64,000 nucleotides of DNA from Oscillospiraceae bacterium. GTDB lineage: Bacteria > Bacillota > Clostridia > Oscillospirales > Acutalibacteraceae. The notes under the pieces are model-generated. The model saw only the letters and a program-made list of their open reading frames with translations, was not told the DNA's origin and did no database searches. A program made the translations under genes and the position numbers. The DNA is taken from positions 46,581-110,580 of the forward strand of contig SVOJ01000006.1 of the NCBI GenBank assembly GCA_015066385.1, given 5' to 3'. Positions 59,681 to 64,000 of the stretch are shown here, piece after piece; positions within the stretch are counted from its first letter, which is position 1, and each line of letters begins with the position of its first letter.

Positions 59681-62600
59681 ATGAAAAACGGACTGAAAAA
59701 AGTGTTGTCGGTACTGCTTGTGGCGGTGATGCTGCTGACAGCGGCACCGCTTTCCGGCTTTGTCGGACTTGATTTCGGCCTCACCGCCGAAGCCGCCACC
59801 ATCACCTCATACAGCAGGGGAGACATTATTGAATTCGGCTGGTATCCGCAGAGCAGGGTGATAGACAGTGCCACCATTGATGCACTCAATGCAGAAGACG
59901 GTGATTGGATTTCGTACAACTACTACATCGGTACAAATCTTAATAATGCGTCGGACGGTAAGATGATCGCTTCCGCTTATATGTGTTATAAAGACATATT
60001 GTACAACGGCAACAAATACCGCGGGGTGTTCTTTGATTCTTATAGGCCGTCCATGACGGGTTCTCTTTCGGAAGGGGTTTGTTCCCAGCAGGACAATAAC
60101 GGCTACTACACCAATACCGTTTATTGGTTCAAGTTCGATCCCATTAAATGGCGTGTGTTTGTCCCAAGAACGGGCATGGTGATGTCAGAAACCATCCTCG
60201 ATTCGCAAGCCTATAACAATTATGTTCTCTACGGCGGAACCGATAAAGATGAATACGGCAAAGGGGTTTGTTGGGGCGATTCTGCAAAAACGCATTATGC
60301 CAACAATTATGAAAAAAGTAGCATCCGTGCCTGGTTGAATAATGATTTCTACAACACCGCGTTTTCATCCGCACAGCAGAATATCATTGCTAACACCACA
60401 CTTAACAATTCCGCTTACAGCTCTTCGTATTCCGCTTACGGTTCAGCATCCACCAATGACAAAATTTATCTGCTTTCTTATGCCGATGTACTGAACCCGG
60501 CTATCAGTTATTATGTGCTCAGTGAAAGTGGTAACAGGTTTATTCCTCTGCCGAAAGTCTCGGATTATGCCAAATGTCAGGGGTTATGGATGTACCCCGG
60601 CGCCAACGACAGTTCCAACGGCGGCAACAGCTCTTGGCTTCTCCGGTCCGCCGGCTACGATTCCATTAGTTGCTGCAAAGTTAACTGCGTCAACGACTAC
60701 CGCAACGACGCAAGTACGAACAATACCAGTGTCGGCGTGCGTCCCGTATTGAATTTTGATTTGTCCGCTGAAATCTTCCAATCGGATGTAAAGGATGTCG
60801 GCAATTCCTCGGAAAATGGGAATAACAACGAATCATGGAAAAAAGGCAACGTGAAAATAGAATTCCGTTTTGCCGATACAAAAAAAATCATCGACACAAG
60901 TGATAAATACATATCGGATTTGCAGATCGGATTAAACTACAACAGTGTTGAGTATGGACAATTGTATCGATCTGCAGATAACGGAATTCTTTATTTGCCT
61001 GCTTTGGACTTCCCATTAAATTATTTTAAAGCAACATGGCAATCTGCGTTCGGTGACGGAACGCAATATATATGCGAATCATCAGAAATACTGAACGCGA
61101 ATGCCGGCGACACCATTGTGATTTATATGTCTACCAATGCAAAGCAAAGCAGTGTCACCAAAAAAGTAACAAAAGGCGAAAAAACAAATTACGGTGCAGG
61201 ATACACAGCGAGTACGATAGAGGGTGAAATTCTCACTGCCGCAAAAGAATATGTGACTGCATTGAATGTCTATTTGAAGATTTTTAATGACAAGACAAAA
61301 ACAGTTCCGAAAAACGACACGGAAAAACTGCAAACAAAAATAAATGCTCTTAAAAATGCTGAAAATAAAATTTATGCTCTTCCTGCAGATGTACCAAAGT
61401 CAGAGAAAGCGGCCTTTGAAGAGGCAGTTTGTTACGCTTTGGCAACTTGTCTGGATGATAAAATTGATGATATTGATTTGGGATCCATTGATACAAGCAA
61501 ATCTGAAGAACAGAATGGAATGAATTTGACAAAAAAAGTCATAAGCTTATTGGATTCAGTCTACACAACTGTGCAGTATAAGAATTATTATGTCACACTC
61601 AATTTGACATTTTTATCATCTGCTTTTACCGGAAGCATTTCAGTTCGTAAGACAGGCCAAGTAGCTTCAAAAGTTATGCCCGTTGCATCTTCGAAAAAAA
61701 CAACAGAAGCAACATTAAATGCCTACTGTAAAGCTGTTGTTCAACTTCTCGATGATACACTCAGGGATGCCTTGAAATCTGTTTTTAATGATCTGACAGA
61801 TGTTACGGGCTTAAATGATGCAATCGATGACTTTACCAAAAAGAATGTGAAAAACGCATTAAAATGCCTTGAATCCAAAGGATTCGGCAAGGTAAAAGAC
61901 ACAATCTTCAAAGCGCAAAAGGTATATTCCGGTATCAAAAGCCTGGCAACTGCAAAAAATGAATCTGCAATTTCAACCGCACTGAGCAAAACGGAAACCG
62001 TCCGAGAATTGTATGAATTGGTTTATGATAATGACTATTCTACAGAAAAAATCAACGACACTCTTGTAAAAAATGCAGTTACTGCACTGAACAATGCCAG
62101 AACAAAGCTTTACAATGCCCTCTATAACAAATTATACGGCATGAACAAAGACGGTGAAGATAAAGCTTCTTATTTTGATCAATTCAAAAACTGGCTTTCA
62201 ACAAAAATAAAATGCCCCGTGGATATAGAAGTTTACGATGAGAACGGAAATCTGATTGCTTATGTTGATACAATGGGCAGACATGAGGAATACATTTATT
62301 ATTCGGATGATGTATACATCGAAGTGGTCGGCGATGCAAAATATGTTTATTATCCTGCTGATAAAAAGATAAGCATTCATGCCGTTCCGACAGATAACGG
62401 AACCATGAATGTTACATTGGAGCACGCACAGGATGGTGAAAGCAAAGATCGGCTGAACTTTTATAATGTTCCTTTGACTCTCGGTGAAACATATATTCTG
62501 GACATGCCGCAAACAGACAGCCTGGAAGAAATCAAAGATACTGTTTGTCTCGAAGGTGCAACGGTTGTGTTTGCAAATGAATATCTGACCGCTGATGACG

Positions 62601-63754
62601 ATACTGCCCATGTAAGAGTGCTGTATTCTGCAAGCGAAGGCGGAAGCGCATACGGACAGATGTATTACCCCAAAGGCGATTATGCCGCACTGTATGCAAC
62701 TCCCGATGAAGGATATGCTTTTGTTGGTTGGTATGCTGATGATGTTTGCGTTTCAACAGATGCGATTTACTATTTTACTGCCATTGAAGATGTATATCCG
62801 GAAGCAAGATTTGAAAAAGCAAAACAGAAAGACACTTTATATTACATTGATATCGATGATGAATACTTCCTGTCAACTGCAGAATTATATCATCTTGAAG
62901 ATTCCGATGAAATCTGCCTTACTGTTGCAGAGCCGGATTCCGATGCAATGCAGACAATAACAATCAAAGCTTATCTTGATGGTGCATGCTGTTTTGAAAA
63001 AGAAATTGCAACGGAATCAACCGATGGAGTTGTGTATTGGGTAAAAGACCTTGCATCACTTGATTATTCATTGTTTGAAATTTATGATGCAAATGAGGTT
63101 CTGATTGCATCTGCACACAAAAAAGAAAACTATACCTTCGTTGTAAATCGCCTGTCTGTTTCTGAAACACAGTTGACCATCAAGGAAAATGAACAAGCGG
63201 AACTTTATTGTCTCACAGTTCCTGTCGAATCAGATGCCACTTTGCGCTGGATTTCTTCGGATAATACTATTGCAAGTGTGGATGAAGATGGAGTCATCAC
63301 TGCACATAAAGCAGGCACAGCAGAAATCATTGTCTGTCTTGAAGCGGATGAAACAATTTTCAAAACCTGTTCAATAACAGTGGAACATTCCGAAGAAATT
63401 CTGCCTATACTTGACCCGACCTGCAACGAAACCGGCCTGACGGAAGGCAAGAAGTGTACCGTTTGCGGTACCGTTACGGTTGAACAAATCGTTATCGACA
63501 AACTTACTCACAACAAGGTAACGGTCAACCAACATCCGGCAACCGCCACCGAAGACGGCTACACGGGCGATGTGGTGTGCAGTGTCTGCGGTGAGGTCTT
63601 CTCGGTCGGCACAGTCATTCCCGCAACAAGCAAAAATTGTGATCATATGTGCCACAAGACAGGCATCATGGGCATTTTCTGGAAGATCATCCGCTTCTTC
63701 CAGAAACTGTTCAAGATGAATCCCGTCTGTGAATGCGGCGCGGCACACTATTGA
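59681..63754 (+). CDS. Giant secreted DUF6273 protein with Cys/His-rich C-terminus (1357 aa)
   Basis: Start at the ATG 59681, 11 bp after AAGGAGG; upstream frame is leader. Signal peptide (1-~35), DUF6273 domain (~45-365) similar in GDxIxFGxYPQS, WFKFxPIxW and GVRPxLxFD to the domain in the island giant, a long helical region (~480-850), an InlB-like repeat (YxxxGWYADD, ~975-1045), a BIG_2 Ig-like domain (~1160-1237), Cys-pair repeats, and a final ~38 residues with CDHMCHKTG, hydrophobic helix IFWKIIRFFQKLF and CECGAAHY. The last segment looks like an attachment or sorting module. Surface protein; ligand unknown. Confidence 0.85.
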   Translation: MKNGLKKVLSVLLVAVMLLTAAPLSGFVGLDFGLTAEAATITSYSRGDIIEFGWYPQSRVIDSATIDALNAEDGDWISYNYYIGTNLNNASDGKMIASAYMCYKDILYNGNKYRGVFFDSYRPSMTGSLSEGVCSQQDNNGYYTNTVYWFKFDPIKWRVFVPRTGMVMSETILDSQAYNNYVLYGGTDKDEYGKGVCWGDSAKTHYANNYEKSSIRAWLNNDFYNTAFSSAQQNIIANTTLNNSAYSSSYSAYGSASTNDKIYLLSYADVLNPAISYYVLSESGNRFIPLPKVSDYAKCQGLWMYPGANDSSNGGNSSWLLRSAGYDSISCCKVNCVNDYRNDASTNNTSVGVRPVLNFDLSAEIFQSDVKDVGNSSENGNNNESWKKGNVKIEFRFADTKKIIDTSDKYISDLQIGLNYNSVEYGQLYRSADNGILYLPALDFPLNYFKATWQSAFGDGTQYICESSEILNANAGDTIVIYMSTNAKQSSVTKKVTKGEKTNYGAGYTASTIEGEILTAAKEYVTALNVYLKIFNDKTKTVPKNDTEKLQTKINALKNAENKIYALPADVPKSEKAAFEEAVCYALATCLDDKIDDIDLGSIDTSKSEEQNGMNLTKKVISLLDSVYTTVQYKNYYVTLNLTFLSSAFTGSISVRKTGQVASKVMPVASSKKTTEATLNAYCKAVVQLLDDTLRDALKSVFNDLTDVTGLNDAIDDFTKKNVKNALKCLESKGFGKVKDTIFKAQKVYSGIKSLATAKNESAISTALSKTETVRELYELVYDNDYSTEKINDTLVKNAVTALNNARTKLYNALYNKLYGMNKDGEDKASYFDQFKNWLSTKIKCPVDIEVYDENGNLIAYVDTMGRHEEYIYYSDDVYIEVVGDAKYVYYPADKKISIHAVPTDNGTMNVTLEHAQDGESKDRLNFYNVPLTLGETYILDMPQTDSLEEIKDTVCLEGATVVFANEYLTADDDTAHVRVLYSASEGGSAYGQMYYPKGDYAALYATPDEGYAFVGWYADDVCVSTDAIYYFTAIEDVYPEARFEKAKQKDTLYYIDIDDEYFLSTAELYHLEDSDEICLTVAEPDSDAMQTITIKAYLDGACCFEKEIATESTDGVVYWVKDLASLDYSLFEIYDANEVLIASAHKKENYTFVVNRLSVSETQLTIKENEQAELYCLTVPVESDATLRWISSDNTIASVDEDGVITAHKAGTAEIIVCLEADETIFKTCSITVEHSEEILPILDPTCNETGLTEGKKCTVCGTVTVEQIVIDKLTHNKVTVNQHPATATEDGYTGDVVCSVCGEVFSVGTVIPATSKNCDHMCHKTGIMGIFWKIIRFFQKLFKMNPVCECGAAHY

Positions 63755-63792
63755 AAAGTTTTTTGAAAAATTCAATCTTTTTCAAAAATTGT

Positions 63793-63820
63793 TGTAACAC
63801 TTTTTTGTCTTGCGTGTATA
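63793..63820 (+). promoter_or_regulatory. Candidate promoter of the last ORF
   Basis: TGTAAC-N16-TGTATA. The -35 equals that of the two sigma operons (TGTAAC), so ECF control is possible; a weak sigma-A reading (TTGTAA-N17-TGTATA) is equally open. Confidence 0.35.
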
Positions 63821-63888
63821 CACAGATGAAAGGCAACGAAACGCCGGACAAAAACAATAACAAAAACATATTTAAAGGAGAAAACACA

Positions 63889-64000
63889 ATGGTTATTACT
63901 GATGCAAGAGTAGAAATGCTCGAAAAAATTCTCACAAACGACATGGATTTCGCTAAGGAAATCGCAGAAATGGAAGCAGAAGATGCTGCAAAGGCACTGC
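63889..64000 (+). CDS. Small ORF start, Nif11-leader-like, cut by window edge
   Basis: Strong SD AAAGGAG 9 bp before ATG. The 37 visible residues (MVITDARVEMLEKIL..., then FAKEIAEMEAEDAAKAL) are helical and acidic and resemble the start of Nif11-type leader peptides of ribosomal natural products or small regulatory helical proteins. No Gly-Gly cleavage site or core peptide is visible in this window. Confidence 0.4.
   Translation, partial: MVITDARVEMLEKILTNDMDFAKEIAEMEAEDAAKAL

Overview
The window looks like a chromosome segment of an anaerobic, Gram-positive gut Clostridia member, most likely Oscillospiraceae/Ruminococcaceae. Pointers are infC-rpmI-rplT with a Firmicutes-type attenuated leader, a CIRCE (HrcA) operator, VanW, a peptidase U32, a type I dockerin with DUF6273 and BspA-type leucine-rich repeats on a giant secreted protein, and Hol_Tox-type small toxins. 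Assignments come from reading motifs, not database searches.

Left part (1-35.2 kb) is mostly chromosomal. It holds a VanW fragment; a convergent lipoprotein-GH5 glucanase operon; a sugar-type dehydrogenase; a CIRCE-controlled Hsp20; a secreted EEP-family lipoprotein; an FAD oxidoreductase; an alpha/beta hydrolase-MurF-Ddl cell-wall operon; a 2-enoate-reductase-like enzyme; two paralogous ECF sigma/anti-sigma operons; a Met-gamma-lyase family gene; the IF3/L35/L20 operon (IF3 seems to start at AUC); an AAA+ ATPase and a U32 peptidase. Two copies of a convergent toxin/antisense-RNA module (4.34-4.68 and 15.70-16.05 kb) and nested MITE-like repeats (7.0-7.6, 17.4-17.6 and 23.05-23.48 kb) sit between these genes. 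From 35.1 to 23.6 kb a single minus-strand operon encodes an FHA protein, a PP2C phosphatase, a Ser/Thr kinase, a membrane protein and a 2390-residue Ig-repeat surface protein. The FHA and membrane proteins share TTVL motifs (three of the four as ETTVL), which suggests a phospho-threonine switch.

Middle part (35.45-57.77 kb) is accessory DNA. The last codons and terminator of guaA (57.7 kb) are repeated at 36.9 kb, and a 16-bp version of the core recurs at 35.45 kb. This looks like stepwise insertion at the 3' end of guaA: a 1.5-kb cassette with a DUF1016 nuclease, then a ~20.8-kb island. The island carries two AAA+ ATPases with nuclease-like C-termini, an IS200/IS605 element, a Fic protein, a surface protein with a truncated toxin-like lipoprotein, a double OB-fold protein, an XRE regulator with DUF262 debris, and a 2795-residue dockerin protein. 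No integrase is visible. All three AAA+ genes (including the one at 20.4 kb) and the fic gene have repeated sequence built into their promoters, twice with an exact 33-bp period.

Right part (57.8-64 kb) has a guaA encoding only the ATP-pyrophosphatase half of GMP synthetase, a duplicated promoter block with a probable structured small RNA, a 1357-residue secreted protein sharing DUF6273 with the island giant and ending in an unusual Cys/His-rich segment, and the start of a small Nif11-leader-like ORF cut by the window edge.
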